Source of the DNA: Neisseriaceae bacterium
GTDB taxonomy: Bacteria > Pseudomonadota > Gammaproteobacteria > Burkholderiales > Chromobacteriaceae
Direction of reading: 5' to 3'
Assembly: GCA_027489245.1 (NCBI GenBank)
Contig: JAIYAC010000008.1
Location: 1-64,000 of the forward strand
Length of the DNA: 64,000 nt
Numbering within the stretch: position 1 is the stretch's first letter; every line of letters starts with the position of its first letter. A model generated the notes under the pieces. It saw only the letters and a program-made list of their open reading frames with translations, did no database searches and was not told where the DNA came from. Below are positions 18,762-26,740 of this stretch, one piece after another. Both the position numbers and the translations under genes were made by a program.

Positions 18762-19582
18762 GCGTCATCCCCTTCCCCGGCCCTGCGGCCAACCCTGACA
18801 CCATTACCGAAGACAGCTGGCAGGCGCTGAGCCAGCACACGGTAGCGCGCATCGCGCTGGGCCGCGCCGGCGCCAGCCTGCCCACCCGCGAAACGCTGCG
18901 CTTTGCGCTGGCCCACGCGCAAGCGCGCGACGCGGTACACACGCCGCTGGACAGCGCCGCGCTGGCCGCCACGCTCACACAGGCTGGCCACCGCGTGCTG
19001 CAGGTGCAGTCGGCTGCGGCCAACCGTGCACGATACCTGCAGCGCCCCGACCTGGGCCGCCGGCTGCACCCCGACAGCCGCGCGCAGCTGCTGACACACG
19101 CTGCGGATGGCTGCGACGTGCTGTTTGTGGTGGGCGACGGGCTGTCGTCGCTGGCCACCGCCAGCCACGCCGCGCCCCTGCTGGCCGCCACCCTGCCCTA
19201 CCTGGCCGAGGCAGGCCTGAGCGTCGGCCCGGTGGTCATCGCCAGCCAGGCCCGCGTGGCGTTGGCCGACGAAGCCGGTGAATGCCTGCAGGCGCGGCTG
19301 GTGGTGATGCTGCTGGGCGAGCGCCCTGGCCTGAGCTCGCCGGACAGCCTGGGCGTGTACCTGACCTGCGCGCCCAAGGTTGGCCGCATGGACTCGGAAC
19401 GCAACTGCATCTCTAATGTGCGCCCCGCCGGCCTACCCTACCCGCTGGCCGCGTTCAAGCTGGCGTGGCTGCTGCGCGCCGCGCTGCAGCAGGGCAGTGG
19501 CGTGGCGCTGAAAGACGGTAGCGCAGCCGAGCCCGGCTGGGCCGCGCTGCTGGCACGCGCCCATCCCGCCTTACCCGCCTGA
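18758..19582 (+). CDS. eutC: Ethanolamine ammonia-lyase small subunit
   Basis: The cobalamin-binding partner of EutB. At 274 residues it has the family length. Recognisable features are RPDLGRRL, DVLFVVGDGLSSLA, VVMLLGERPGLSSPDSLG and the C-terminal DSERNCISNVRPAGL. It is translationally coupled to eutB by a 4-bp overlap. No reactivating factor (eutA), cobalamin adenosyltransferase or microcompartment gene is nearby. Three uptake-like words lie inside, including a full-length AAGGTTGGCCGCATGG at 19375. Confidence 0.97.
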   Translation: MSVIPFPGPAANPDTITEDSWQALSQHTVARIALGRAGASLPTRETLRFALAHAQARDAVHTPLDSAALAATLTQAGHRVLQVQSAAANRARYLQRPDLGRRLHPDSRAQLLTHAADGCDVLFVVGDGLSSLATASHAAPLLAATLPYLAEAGLSVGPVVIASQARVALADEAGECLQARLVVMLLGERPGLSSPDSLGVYLTCAPKVGRMDSERNCISNVRPAGLPYPLAAFKLAWLLRAALQQGSGVALKDGSAAEPGWAALLARAHPALPA

Positions 19583-19601
19583 ATACGCACACCATCACAC
19601 C

Positions 19602-19633
19602 ATGGCACCGCAGCAATAGGCGGTGCCATTTTG
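19602..19633 (+). terminator. Terminator of eat-eutBC
   Basis: ATGGCACCGC and GCGGTGCCAT pair across AGCAATAG and are followed by TTTTGCG. It lies 20 bp after the eutC stop codon. Confidence 0.75.
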
Positions 19634-19808
19634 CGTGGCATATCAGCTGTTTACATTCTGCAACAGCAGGGGGAAAGCCCCGATAGCCCCGCCGGCGGCA
19701 GATGCTGGTAAACTGCCGCGCTTCCGGTTTCCCCTGACAGAGCAAACCATAAAGGACGACGCATCCGGCGCCGGAACGGGCTGCGTTACCGACAACACAG
19801 GATTCACC

Positions 19809-21218
19809 ATGAACCTTACCCGTCTGCCGCACCTGCTGGCCGGCGCCCTGCTGCTGTTACCTGCGTTTGCGCAGGCCAGCATCAACGGCGGCGAGCTGGC
19901 CATTGCCTGGGCACTGCCGTTTGCCGGCATGCTGCTGTCCATTGCCCTGTTGCCGCTGTTGGCGGCCAACCTGTGGCACCACCATTTCGGCAAGATTGCC
20001 GCCATGTGGTCGCTGCTGTTCATCGTGCCGTTTGCCGCCAGCCACGGCCTGGGCGCTACCGCCTACGAAATGGCCCATACCCTGGTGCTGGAATACGTGC
20101 CGTTCATCATCCTGCTGGTATCGCTGTTTACCGTGGCCGGCGGTATCTACCTGCGCGGTAACCTGCACGGCTCGCCGCTGCTGAATACCGGCTTTCTGGG
20201 CGTGGGTACCGTGCTGGCCAGCTTTACCGGCACCACCGGCGCGGCCATGCTGCTGATTCGCCCGCTGCTGCGCGCCAACGACAACCGCCGCTACAAAACA
20301 CACGTGTTTGTGTTCTTCATCTTTCTGGTGGCCAATATCGGCGGCTCGCTGACACCGCTGGGCGACCCGCCGCTGTTTCTGGGCTTTCTGAAGGGCGTGG
20401 GCTTTGGCTGGACCATGGTGCACATGCTGGCACCGATGGCGCTGGCCAGCACCATCCTGCTGGTGGTGTTCTACCTACTGGACCGCCACTACTACCACAA
20501 GGAAGACGACCTGCCGCCGCTGCCGGATCCGACGCCGGATTCGCGCGTGAGCATTGAAGGCAAGGTGAACTTTGCGCTGCTGGGCGGCATTGTGGTGGCC
20601 GTCCTGCTGTCCGGCATCTGGAAGCCGGGTATCAGCTGGCAGATTGCCGGCCTGGATATCGCGCTGCAAAACGTGGTGCGCGACATCCTGCTGCTGGGCG
20701 TAACCCTGCTGTCGCTCAAGCTCACCCCGGGCCGCTGCCGCCAGGCCAATGCGTTTAACTGGGGCCCGATGCTGGAAGTGGCCAAACTGTTTGCCGCCAT
20801 TTTCATCACCATGATTCCGGTACTGGCGATGCTGAAAGCCGGCAAGGCCGGCGCTTTTGCCGAGCTGGTCAGCATGGTCAGCACGCCAGACGGTGCCCCG
20901 GTCAACGGTGCGTATTTCTGGCTGACCGGCGCGCTGTCCAGCTTCCTGGATAACGCCCCCACCTACCTGGTGTTCTTCAACCTGGCCGGTGGCGACGCGG
21001 CCTACCTGATGCACGATGGCGCGGCCACGCTGATGGCCATCTCCATGGGTGCCGTCTTCATGGGGGCCAACAGCTATATCGGTAACGCGCCGAACTTCAT
21101 GGTGAAAGCCATCGTGGAAGAACGCGGCGTGGCCATGCCCAGCTTCTTTGCCTACATCGGCTGGGCCTGCCTGTTCCTGATTCCTACCTTTGTGCTGCTG
21201 ACTTTCGTGTTTTTCTAA
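19809..21218 (+). CDS. nhaD: Sodium:proton antiporter, NhaD family
   Basis: A 469-residue ion-transporter-superfamily membrane protein. The ORF track begins 62 codons earlier with sequence unlike the family; I chose the ATG at MNLTRLPHLLAGALLLLP, preceded by AGGATTC. The conserved block VFFIFLVANIGGSLTPLGDPPLFLGF and the C-terminal SSFLDNAPTYLVFFNLAGG match NhaD-type Na+/H+ antiporters. The first hydrophobic segment could also be read as a signal peptide (AFAQAS). It is likely monocistronic. Confidence 0.85.
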   Translation: MNLTRLPHLLAGALLLLPAFAQASINGGELAIAWALPFAGMLLSIALLPLLAANLWHHHFGKIAAMWSLLFIVPFAASHGLGATAYEMAHTLVLEYVPFIILLVSLFTVAGGIYLRGNLHGSPLLNTGFLGVGTVLASFTGTTGAAMLLIRPLLRANDNRRYKTHVFVFFIFLVANIGGSLTPLGDPPLFLGFLKGVGFGWTMVHMLAPMALASTILLVVFYLLDRHYYHKEDDLPPLPDPTPDSRVSIEGKVNFALLGGIVVAVLLSGIWKPGISWQIAGLDIALQNVVRDILLLGVTLLSLKLTPGRCRQANAFNWGPMLEVAKLFAAIFITMIPVLAMLKAGKAGAFAELVSMVSTPDGAPVNGAYFWLTGALSSFLDNAPTYLVFFNLAGGDAAYLMHDGAATLMAISMGAVFMGANSYIGNAPNFMVKAIVEERGVAMPSFFAYIGWACLFLIPTFVLLTFVFF

Positions 21219-21224
21219 GCGGCT

Positions 21225-21248
21225 GCGGCCAACCTTGGGGTTGGCCGC
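21225..21248. terminator. Inverted uptake-like pair after nhaD
   Basis: GCGGCCAACC and GGTTGGCCGC form a 10-bp stem around TTGG, six bases after the nhaD stop codon. It lies between two convergent genes, 18 bp before a second, T-tailed terminator. Confidence 0.75.
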
Positions 21249-21265
21249 ATGGCGTATGCATCAGC

Positions 21266-21294
21266 AAAAAGCCCGCTTTCGCGGGCTTTTTTAT
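21266..21294. terminator. Bidirectional terminator between nhaD and coq7
   Basis: AAAAAGCCCGC, loop TTTC, GCGGGCTTTTTTATT. The A and T tracts on both sides fit termination of both convergent genes. Confidence 0.9.
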
Positions 21295-21312
21295 TGGGTG
21301 CTACGGGGTGGC

Positions 21313-21936
21313 TTACACGCGGTAGCTGGTGGCGGTCATCACCTTGGCGGTGAGCTTCATCAGCCCTTTTACCGGCAGCGGCAGTGGCGCGGCGCCAAAA
21401 TCGTGTGCCATGTCGGCGTGCTTCAGCTCGTCGTCGCGCATTTGCGCCACAATGGCGCGGCTTCTGGCGTCCTGGTCCGGCAGCTGCTGCAGGTGGCTAT
21501 CCAGGTGGGCACCGACCTGCTTTTCGGTTTCCTCCAGAAAGCCCAGGTTCCACTTGTCGCCCAGCAGGCCAGCCGTGACGCCGATGGCCAGCGAGCCGGT
21601 GTACCACACCGGGCCCAGCAGGCTGGGGCGGCCGCCCAGCTCGCGGATGCGCTGCTCGGTCCAGGCCAGGTGTTCTACCTCTTCAAAAGCGGCATGGCGC
21701 AGCGCTTCGCGTGCGGCAGGGTTGCGCGCGGTAAGCGCCTGGCCCTGGTAAAGCGCCTGGGCACATACCTCGCCGCAGTGGTTCACCCGCATCAGGCCGA
21801 TGGCGTGTTGTTTTTCCGCTGCCGTCAGCTCCGCCTCGGCTACCGCGTGGTCCGGGCGGGGGCGGCTGCTGACTGCCGGCGCAAACAGGGTGCGCAGGCC
21901 GCGATCGAATTCTGTAATCAGTTTGTCTAGCATCAT
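21313..21936 (-). CDS. coq7: Demethoxyubiquinone hydroxylase
   Basis: A 207-residue di-iron enzyme that hydroxylates 2-polyprenyl-3-methyl-6-methoxybenzoquinone, a late step in ubiquinone synthesis. Iron ligands are visible in [27 protein letters not shown] and [11 protein letters not shown] (E, ExxH, ExxH pattern). The proline- and glycine-rich region [19 protein letters not shown] is typical. It starts with two Met codons and either could be used. ppa is divergent about 100 bp away. Confidence 0.95.
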   Translation of the reverse strand: MMLDKLITEFDRGLRTLFAPAVSSRPRPDHAVAEAELTAAEKQHAIGLMRVNHCGEVCAQALYQGQALTARNPAAREALRHAAFEEVEHLAWTEQRIRELGGRPSLLGPVWYTGSLAIGVTAGLLGDKWNLGFLEETEKQVGAHLDSHLQQLPDQDARSRAIVAQMRDDELKHADMAHDFGAAPLPLPVKGLMKLTAKVMTATSYRV

Positions 21937-21987
21937 GCTGGCTTATGGCAGTCATCAATAGTGGCGATTATACCTTGCCGGTGCTGC

Positions 21988-21996
21988 TGTTATAAT
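21988..21996 (+). promoter_or_regulatory. Extended -10 promoter of ppa
   Basis: TGTTATAAT is an extended -10 element with a perfect TATAAT, 46 bp before the ppa start codon. No good -35 is at 17 bp spacing (TTATAC), which is common for extended -10 promoters. Confidence 0.75.
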
Positions 21997-22042
21997 CCCG
22001 TGGTTTGTTTCACTCTACCCTACCCTAACAAGGACACCGCGT

Positions 22043-22573
22043 ATGAATATCGACCTGATCAGCCCGGGCAAGGACATGCCTAACGACATCAACGTTGTGA
22101 TCGAGATCTCCGCCAACAGCGCACCGATCAAATACGAATTCGACAAAGAAACCGGCGCCCTGTGTGTAGACCGTTTCATGGGCACTTCCATGTTCTACCC
22201 GGCCAACTACGGTTTTGTACCGCAAACCATCGCCGGTGACGGCGACCCGGTAGACGTGCTGGTGGTGACCCCGTTCCCGCTGCCACCTGGCGTGCTGATC
22301 CGCGTACGCGCCCTGGGCCTGATCAAGATGGAAGACGACGGCGGCGTGGATGCCAAGCTGATCGCCGTGCCGGTAGAAAAACTGTGCCCGATGTACAAGG
22401 ACATCCAGAAACTGGAAGACCTGCCGCAGCTGCTGCGTGACCAGATGGTGCACTTCTTCGAGCACTACAAAGATCTGGAAAAAGGCAAATGGGTCAAGAT
22501 CAACGGCTGGGGCACGCTGGAAGATGCTACCCGCGAGCTGAACGAAGGTATCGAGCGCGCCAAGCAAGGCTAA
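22043..22573 (+). CDS. ppa: Inorganic pyrophosphatase (family I)
   Basis: A 176-residue soluble Mg2+-dependent enzyme that hydrolyses pyrophosphate to phosphate and so drives biosynthetic reactions. The signature DGDPVDVLVV carries the metal-binding aspartates. YPANYGFVPQT and the Lys/Tyr-rich FFEHYKDLEKGKWVKINGW complete the active site. AAGGACA precedes the start. An uninterrupted single-gene unit with its own promoter and terminator. Confidence 0.98.
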   Translation: MNIDLISPGKDMPNDINVVIEISANSAPIKYEFDKETGALCVDRFMGTSMFYPANYGFVPQTIAGDGDPVDVLVVTPFPLPPGVLIRVRALGLIKMEDDGGVDAKLIAVPVEKLCPMYKDIQKLEDLPQLLRDQMVHFFEHYKDLEKGKWVKINGWGTLEDATRELNEGIERAKQG

Positions 22574-22589
22574 GCCTGCCGACGCACGC

Positions 22590-22618
22590 AAAAAAGCCGG
22601 GTTACCCCGGCTTTTTTG
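22590..22618. terminator. Bidirectional terminator after ppa
   Basis: AAAAAAGCCGGG, loop TTA, CCCGGCTTTTTT. It serves ppa on the plus strand and the flavodoxin-like gene on the minus strand. A single uptake-like word (GGTTGGCCGCAT) lies at 22632. Confidence 0.92.
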
Positions 22619-22642
22619 TTGCCTGCTGCACGGTTGGCCGCA

Positions 22643-23197
22643 TCAGGCGCCGCGTTTGAACTGCGCGGCTTTGTCGGCCAGACGGGCACCAAACAGGCGC
22701 GCGGTTTCCAGGTCGGCCGCATCCGGTGTCACCTCAGCAGGCGCGTTGTCGGTACGGGTCATCAGGCCCAGCGAGCTGCCGTAGCGGTTGATGTCGCTGC
22801 CAATGGTGCCACCGGGCATCAGGCCGGTACCGACCCAGATCATGCTGTGCTGGGCAGCAAACACCGACAGCTGCTGCAGGGTGTTCAGCTTGTCGCCACT
22901 CGGGCTGTTGGACACGGTAAAGCCACCGGCGATCTTGTCTTTCCAGCCCTGGCTGTACCACACCTTGGCGCTGGCATCCATGAAGGCTTTGAACGGCGCA
23001 GACACGCTACCCATATAGGTCGGCGCACCAAACACGATGGCGTCGAATGCGGCCAACTCTTCAATACGCGCAGTCGCCTCGTCAGCATTGAACAGTACCA
23101 CCTCGGCGTGGGCGCGGGCGCCCTCGGCCACGTACTCTGCCACCTTGGCGGTGTGGCCGTAACCACTGTGATAAACAACGGCAAGTTTGGTAGTCAT
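22643..23197 (-). CDS. Flavodoxin-like NAD(P)H:quinone oxidoreductase
   Basis: A 184-residue flavodoxin-fold protein of the WrbA/NADPH-dependent FMN reductase group. The FMN phosphate loop is VVYHSGYGHTAKVAEYVAEG. GAPTYMGSVSAPFKAFMDA and GTGLMPGGTIGSDINRYGS match the isoalloxazine-binding loops. It probably reduces quinones by two electrons. It is divergent from a LysR regulator that carries a perfect operator-type palindrome between them. Confidence 0.88.
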   Translation of the reverse strand: MTTKLAVVYHSGYGHTAKVAEYVAEGARAHAEVVLFNADEATARIEELAAFDAIVFGAPTYMGSVSAPFKAFMDASAKVWYSQGWKDKIAGGFTVSNSPSGDKLNTLQQLSVFAAQHSMIWVGTGLMPGGTIGSDINRYGSSLGLMTRTDNAPAEVTPDAADLETARLFGARLADKAAQFKRGA

Positions 23198-23360
23198 CGC
23201 ATTTCACCTATATAAATAGAACGAAGTCATAGCATGGCTGCACCATCTGTCTGGCTGGCCAACAACACGCTAATTCAGAAAATCCGGCAATAGCAAAGCA
23301 CCCGTGCCAATATCAAAAATGGCTGACAAACCAACGCTTTGTACTGCAGCAAACTGTCAT

Positions 23361-23381
23361 TGGCAGTATATTGCTGTGCCA
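23361..23381. promoter_or_regulatory. LysR-type operator (TGGCA-N11-TGCCA)
   Basis: A perfect interrupted palindrome, TGGCA and TGCCA with 11 bases between, in the 234-bp divergent region. It fits the T-N11-A pattern of LysR-type regulators. It lies 51 bp before the regulator start and about 165 bp before the flavodoxin gene, so it probably mediates control of the pair. Confidence 0.7.
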
Positions 23382-23431
23382 GTGATGGATATAGCGTAAC
23401 TTTCTGACACTTTTTTTCAGATATTCTGAAG

Positions 23432-24322
23432 ATGAAACTATCCCTTGATGCCCTGATGGTGCTGGATGCCATCGACCGGCGCGGCAGCTTTGCCGCCGCC
23501 GCAGAAGAGCTGTACCGCGTCCCTTCTGCCATCACCTACAGTGTGCAAAAGCTGGAGCAAGACCTGAACGTGCAGCTGTTTGATCGCAGCGGCCACAAAG
23601 CCAGGCTGACGTCTACCGGCGAGCTGCTGCTGAAGGAAGGCCGCTCCTTGCTGGATTCGGCAGCCATGATAGAAAGCCGCGTCAAAACGCACGCCACCGG
23701 CTGGGAAGGCGAGCTGCGCATTGCCATGTCCGACCTGCTGTTCTTTGACGATGTGCTGCTATTGCTGGAAGAGTTCAACCAGCTCGGGGCCGATACCGAG
23801 CTGCGCATTACACGCGAGGTATTTGGCGGCACCTGGGATGCGCTGGTGGATGGCCGGGCGGATCTGGCCATTGGCGCCACCGAAAACAGCCAGGGCGGTG
23901 TGTTCCAGACCCGCAGCATGGGCAAGACCAAGTTTGTGTTCTGCGTGGCACCCGACCACCCCCTGGCCACGGCAGACGAGCCGATTCCGCAGCATCTGAT
24001 ACGCCGCTACCGCGTGGCCGTGGCGGCAGATACATCACGCAGTTTGCCTCCACGCAGCGTTTCGATACAGGAAGGTCAAAGCCGTCTGACCGTTGCCACA
24101 GTAGAAGACAAAATCGCTGTTCAACGCGCCGGCCTTGGGGTAGGTTTCTTACCACTTTGCCGTATCCATGAAGATGTAGCGGCCGGCCGGCTGGTGATCA
24201 AGGAAGTAGAAGAAAAGCGCGCGCCAGTACAGCTGCACTACGCATGGAAAGAAAGCCAGCCTGGCCAGGCGCTGGGCTGGTTCATCAAGCGGCTGCAGAC
24301 ATTCGAATGGAAACTTAGCTAG
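23432..24322 (+). CDS. LysR-family transcriptional regulator
   Basis: A 296-residue protein. The N-terminal winged HTH (LDALMVLDAIDRRGSFAAAAEELYRVPSAITY) is followed by a helical linker and a periplasmic-binding-fold effector domain. It is divergent from the flavodoxin-like oxidoreductase, its most likely target. The next gene begins 8 bp after its stop codon and is probably co-transcribed. The inducer is unknown. Confidence 0.92.
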   Translation: MKLSLDALMVLDAIDRRGSFAAAAEELYRVPSAITYSVQKLEQDLNVQLFDRSGHKARLTSTGELLLKEGRSLLDSAAMIESRVKTHATGWEGELRIAMSDLLFFDDVLLLLEEFNQLGADTELRITREVFGGTWDALVDGRADLAIGATENSQGGVFQTRSMGKTKFVFCVAPDHPLATADEPIPQHLIRRYRVAVAADTSRSLPPRSVSIQEGQSRLTVATVEDKIAVQRAGLGVGFLPLCRIHEDVAAGRLVIKEVEEKRAPVQLHYAWKESQPGQALGWFIKRLQTFEWKLS

Positions 24323-24330
24323 CCGCTACC

Positions 24331-24996
24331 ATGCTTGCACCCAGTCATGACCGCGATACCCTGCTGCACCGCTTGCCCGCCGAGCAAGCCGTACTGTGCA
24401 CGCCACAAGGCCATGACCTGTTCATCTGGCAAGGCATCACACTGCATTGCCGCCCCCTGCCGCTAGATGCCAGCAAGCCTGGCGATCACATGGAACTATG
24501 CCTGCTCTGGCAGCCCTTGCCCGAATCCCCTACCGCCCTGCTGGTAGCGGGTCACCCGGCCAAACACCAGCAGTGCCAGCCTTTACTGCAAAGCCTGGCC
24601 GGCGCCGGGCAACCCTGGCTGTACTGCGGGCCAACAGGCGCTGCAGGCTTGTGCAAGCGCGTCTTTGATAGCCTGTTTTACCTGGCCGGCCCGGCGCTGG
24701 CACAGCATGCCAGCCAGGCACAGGGCGCTGCGGTACAGATAGACTGGCTCAGTCTGGTGCGCCAACAGCAACAGTTGGCCGACAAGCTGGCGGCGCTATG
24801 CCGGCATTACCTAACACAACATGGCGTATATCAACTGCCACAGGATGCCAATAGCGTGCTGGACCGCTTCCGCCAGCCGCCGCAGCAGCAAGCCCACTAC
24901 GCCCTGACACTGGCCACATTACTGGCACTGGCACTGGAGCTGGGCGAGCCCGCCAGAAAGCTGTTTGACAGCCTGCTGCCACAAACACACACATAA
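24331..24996 (+). CDS. Unrecognised protein, co-transcribed with the LysR regulator
   Basis: A 221-residue soluble protein without a signal peptide or membrane helix. I do not recognise the family. One segment, LYCGPTGAAGLCKRVFDSLFYLAG, faintly recalls the GPxGxGxxxK segment of the beta-hydroxyacid dehydrogenase C-terminal domain. It has no Rossmann GxGxxG and is too short for that family. The C-terminal third is helical and Gln-rich. It lies 8 bp after the regulator, and codon use looks like its neighbours, so it is probably expressed. Confidence 0.7.
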   Translation: MLAPSHDRDTLLHRLPAEQAVLCTPQGHDLFIWQGITLHCRPLPLDASKPGDHMELCLLWQPLPESPTALLVAGHPAKHQQCQPLLQSLAGAGQPWLYCGPTGAAGLCKRVFDSLFYLAGPALAQHASQAQGAAVQIDWLSLVRQQQQLADKLAALCRHYLTQHGVYQLPQDANSVLDRFRQPPQQQAHYALTLATLLALALELGEPARKLFDSLLPQTHT

Positions 24997-25000
24997 AATG

Positions 25001-25026
25001 GAAAAAGCCCGCCGAAGCGGGCTTTT
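25001..25026. terminator. Bidirectional terminator between convergent genes
   Basis: AAAAAGCCCGC, loop CGAA, GCGGGCTTTT. It serves the unrecognised gene on the plus strand and phaP on the minus strand. Confidence 0.85.
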
Positions 25027-25043
25027 CATATACTAGCGAGCGA

Positions 25044-25622
25044 TCAGGCAGCTGGCGTAGCAGGAGTCTTGCGAGCGCGGCTAACAGCAGCGCTAGCCGC
25101 TTTGGCCGATGTTTCGGCAGCTTCTACGCTGGCTTCAGCAAACTCGGAGCCTACTTTTTTGGCTGTTTTGGAAGCATTTTCAAAAGCAGCGCTGCTGGAA
25201 GTCACCAGATTTTTCAGTGCCTGTACAGCAGGCTCGGAACCAGCTGGGGCGTTTTTGGCAAAACGGTCCAGTACGTCCAGTACTTGCTTGTTGGTTTCAG
25301 CCACTTGCTCTTCCACAAAGGAAGTCAGCTCGGTCTGGGTTACCAGGGTAGCGTCGTACACTTCGCGGGCAGTGGTCAGTGCTTTGTCCAGGCTAGGCTG
25401 GGCCAGACCAGCCTGGAATTCAGCGAATGCTTTCGGATCTTTGATGGCGGACAGCTGCTTCAGGGTTTCAGCGTTGGCAGCCAGCAGCTTGCGGGAGATT
25501 TCCAGCTGCAGGTTGGTCAGGCGCTCGGCGCTGGACAGGAAAATGGTGGACAGGCGAACGGCTTTATCAAACTGTGCCTGACCGAAAGCGGAAAATTCTT
25601 GTGCGTTGGTAAACATGGACAT
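25044..25622 (-). CDS. phaP: Phasin (polyhydroxyalkanoate granule protein)
   Basis: A 192-residue, almost entirely helical protein of the phasin family. The start of the domain is FTNAQEFSAFGQAQFDKAVRLS, and the Ala/Lys-rich C-terminal tail (AETSAKAASAAVSRARKTP) is typical. Phasins coat PHA granules and control their size. AAGGATC precedes the ATG. TGC-rich palindromes that fit the PhaR repressor lie just upstream. No phaCAB genes are in the window. Confidence 0.92.
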   Translation of the reverse strand: MSMFTNAQEFSAFGQAQFDKAVRLSTIFLSSAERLTNLQLEISRKLLAANAETLKQLSAIKDPKAFAEFQAGLAQPSLDKALTTAREVYDATLVTQTELTSFVEEQVAETNKQVLDVLDRFAKNAPAGSEPAVQALKNLVTSSSAAFENASKTAKKVGSEFAEASVEAAETSAKAASAAVSRARKTPATPAA

Positions 25623-25672
25623 GATCCTTTTCGAATGTGAGAACTCAGCAGCAAAACCGTCGTTTAGTCTCG

Positions 25673-25746
25673 TTGCTGCATTGCAGCAATACGGATTCTA
25701 TATTGCAGCGCAGCAATGTCAAGAAGATTTGAATCTGCACTGCAAG
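25673..25746. promoter_or_regulatory. PhaR-type operator cluster upstream of phaP
   Basis: TTGCTGCATTGCAGCAA (25673-25689) is a perfect palindrome around one T and contains CTGC-N3-GCAG, the site described for PhaR of Paracoccus denitrificans. ATTGCAGCGCAGCAAT (25702-25717) is a second dyad, and CTGCACTGCAAG (from 25734) a weaker third. All lie 50-125 bp upstream of phaP. That PhaR binds here is an inference from the motif and context. Confidence 0.65.
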
Positions 25747-25980
25747 TAAGGCTCTCTTTTTACAACAGCTTTTGCCGCATCATGGCCAGAAAAAATGACA
25801 AAATCGTGAAGCCAGCCACGGCAGAAATGCCCCGCCGTAGCGGCAAGGCACAAAACACCACAGGGAGTTTTGCCTTTTGCCATCGGGGCGAACGAATATG
25901 TCATGCATGCGTTGAAAGGCCGTCGCCAAAGCTTTACACTCCGGTGATAAATTAAATCTATCCGGTAGCGAAGCCACACA
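25747..25980. other. Region upstream of minC
   Basis: 234 bp without a credible gene. It should hold the minC promoter. A 79-codon frame (25716-25955) crosses it but shows no family resemblance or ribosome-binding site and runs over the phaP operator, so I do not call it. Confidence 0.5.
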
Positions 25981-26709
25981 ATGAGCCCTGCGGCCAACCC
26001 TTTTGATATCAAGTCTGCCAGCCTGGACCTGCTGGCAGTGCTGCTGCGCAGTGGTGATTGCGCACAGCTGGAAGCGGCGCTGGAAGCCCGCTTTGGCAAC
26101 CAGATCGATGCCTCGCAAAGCGAAGCTTTCCTGCTGGACCTGGACGCCATAGACAACCCAGCCAGCCTGGATCTGGATCAGATTCGCGCCTTGTTTCTGG
26201 CCAAGGGCATTCGCATCATCGCCCTGCGCCACCGCGATATGGCCGTGGCCGAGCTGGCCCGCCTGTACGGCCTGGCTTATGTCAACGCCAGCGCCAGCCC
26301 GCGTAGCGAGCTGGCCGCGCCACCCGCCAGCCAGCCCGCCCCGGTCGCCGCGCCAGCTGCTGCACCGGTGGCAGCGAATACCCTGATCGTCGATCGCCCG
26401 GTACGCGCCGGCCAGCAGATTTACGCCAAAGGCGGCGACCTGGTGGTACTGGCCACCGTAAACGTGGGGGCCGAGCTGATCGCCGATGGCAGCATCCACG
26501 TATACGCCCCCATGCGTGGCCGTGCGCTGGCCGGTGCGCGTGGTAATACCCAGGCACGTATCTTTGTACAGGGCATGGAAGCCGAGCTGGTATCCATTGC
26601 CGGTGTCTATCGCACCATAGAGCAAGCACTGCCTGACAGTATTCAGGGCAAACCGACCCAGATTTATCTAGAAAACGAGCGCCTCGTCATGACGGCGCTT
26701 GGCGAATAA
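25981..26709 (+). CDS. minC: Septum-site determining protein MinC
   Basis: A 242-residue FtsZ-assembly inhibitor that works with MinD to block septation at the poles. The N-terminal domain ([19 protein letters not shown]) and an Ala/Pro linker precede the C-terminal beta-helix ([46 protein letters not shown]), which binds MinD. The first gene of minCDE-oxyR. Its start codon is followed at once by an uptake-like word that encodes PAANP. Confidence 0.96.
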   Translation: MSPAANPFDIKSASLDLLAVLLRSGDCAQLEAALEARFGNQIDASQSEAFLLDLDAIDNPASLDLDQIRALFLAKGIRIIALRHRDMAVAELARLYGLAYVNASASPRSELAAPPASQPAPVAAPAAAPVAANTLIVDRPVRAGQQIYAKGGDLVVLATVNVGAELIADGSIHVYAPMRGRALAGARGNTQARIFVQGMEAELVSIAGVYRTIEQALPDSIQGKPTQIYLENERLVMTALGE

Positions 26710-26740
26710 CACGAATCACGACGACGCAAGGAAGACCATC

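Noticed and set aside
24331-24996. Annotation as 3-hydroxyisobutyrate dehydrogenase
   Set aside because: Only one short segment is reminiscent; the Rossmann motif is absent and the length is wrong.
25716-25955. 79-residue ORF before minC
   Set aside because: It begins inside the phaP operator cluster, lacks a ribosome-binding site and resembles no family.
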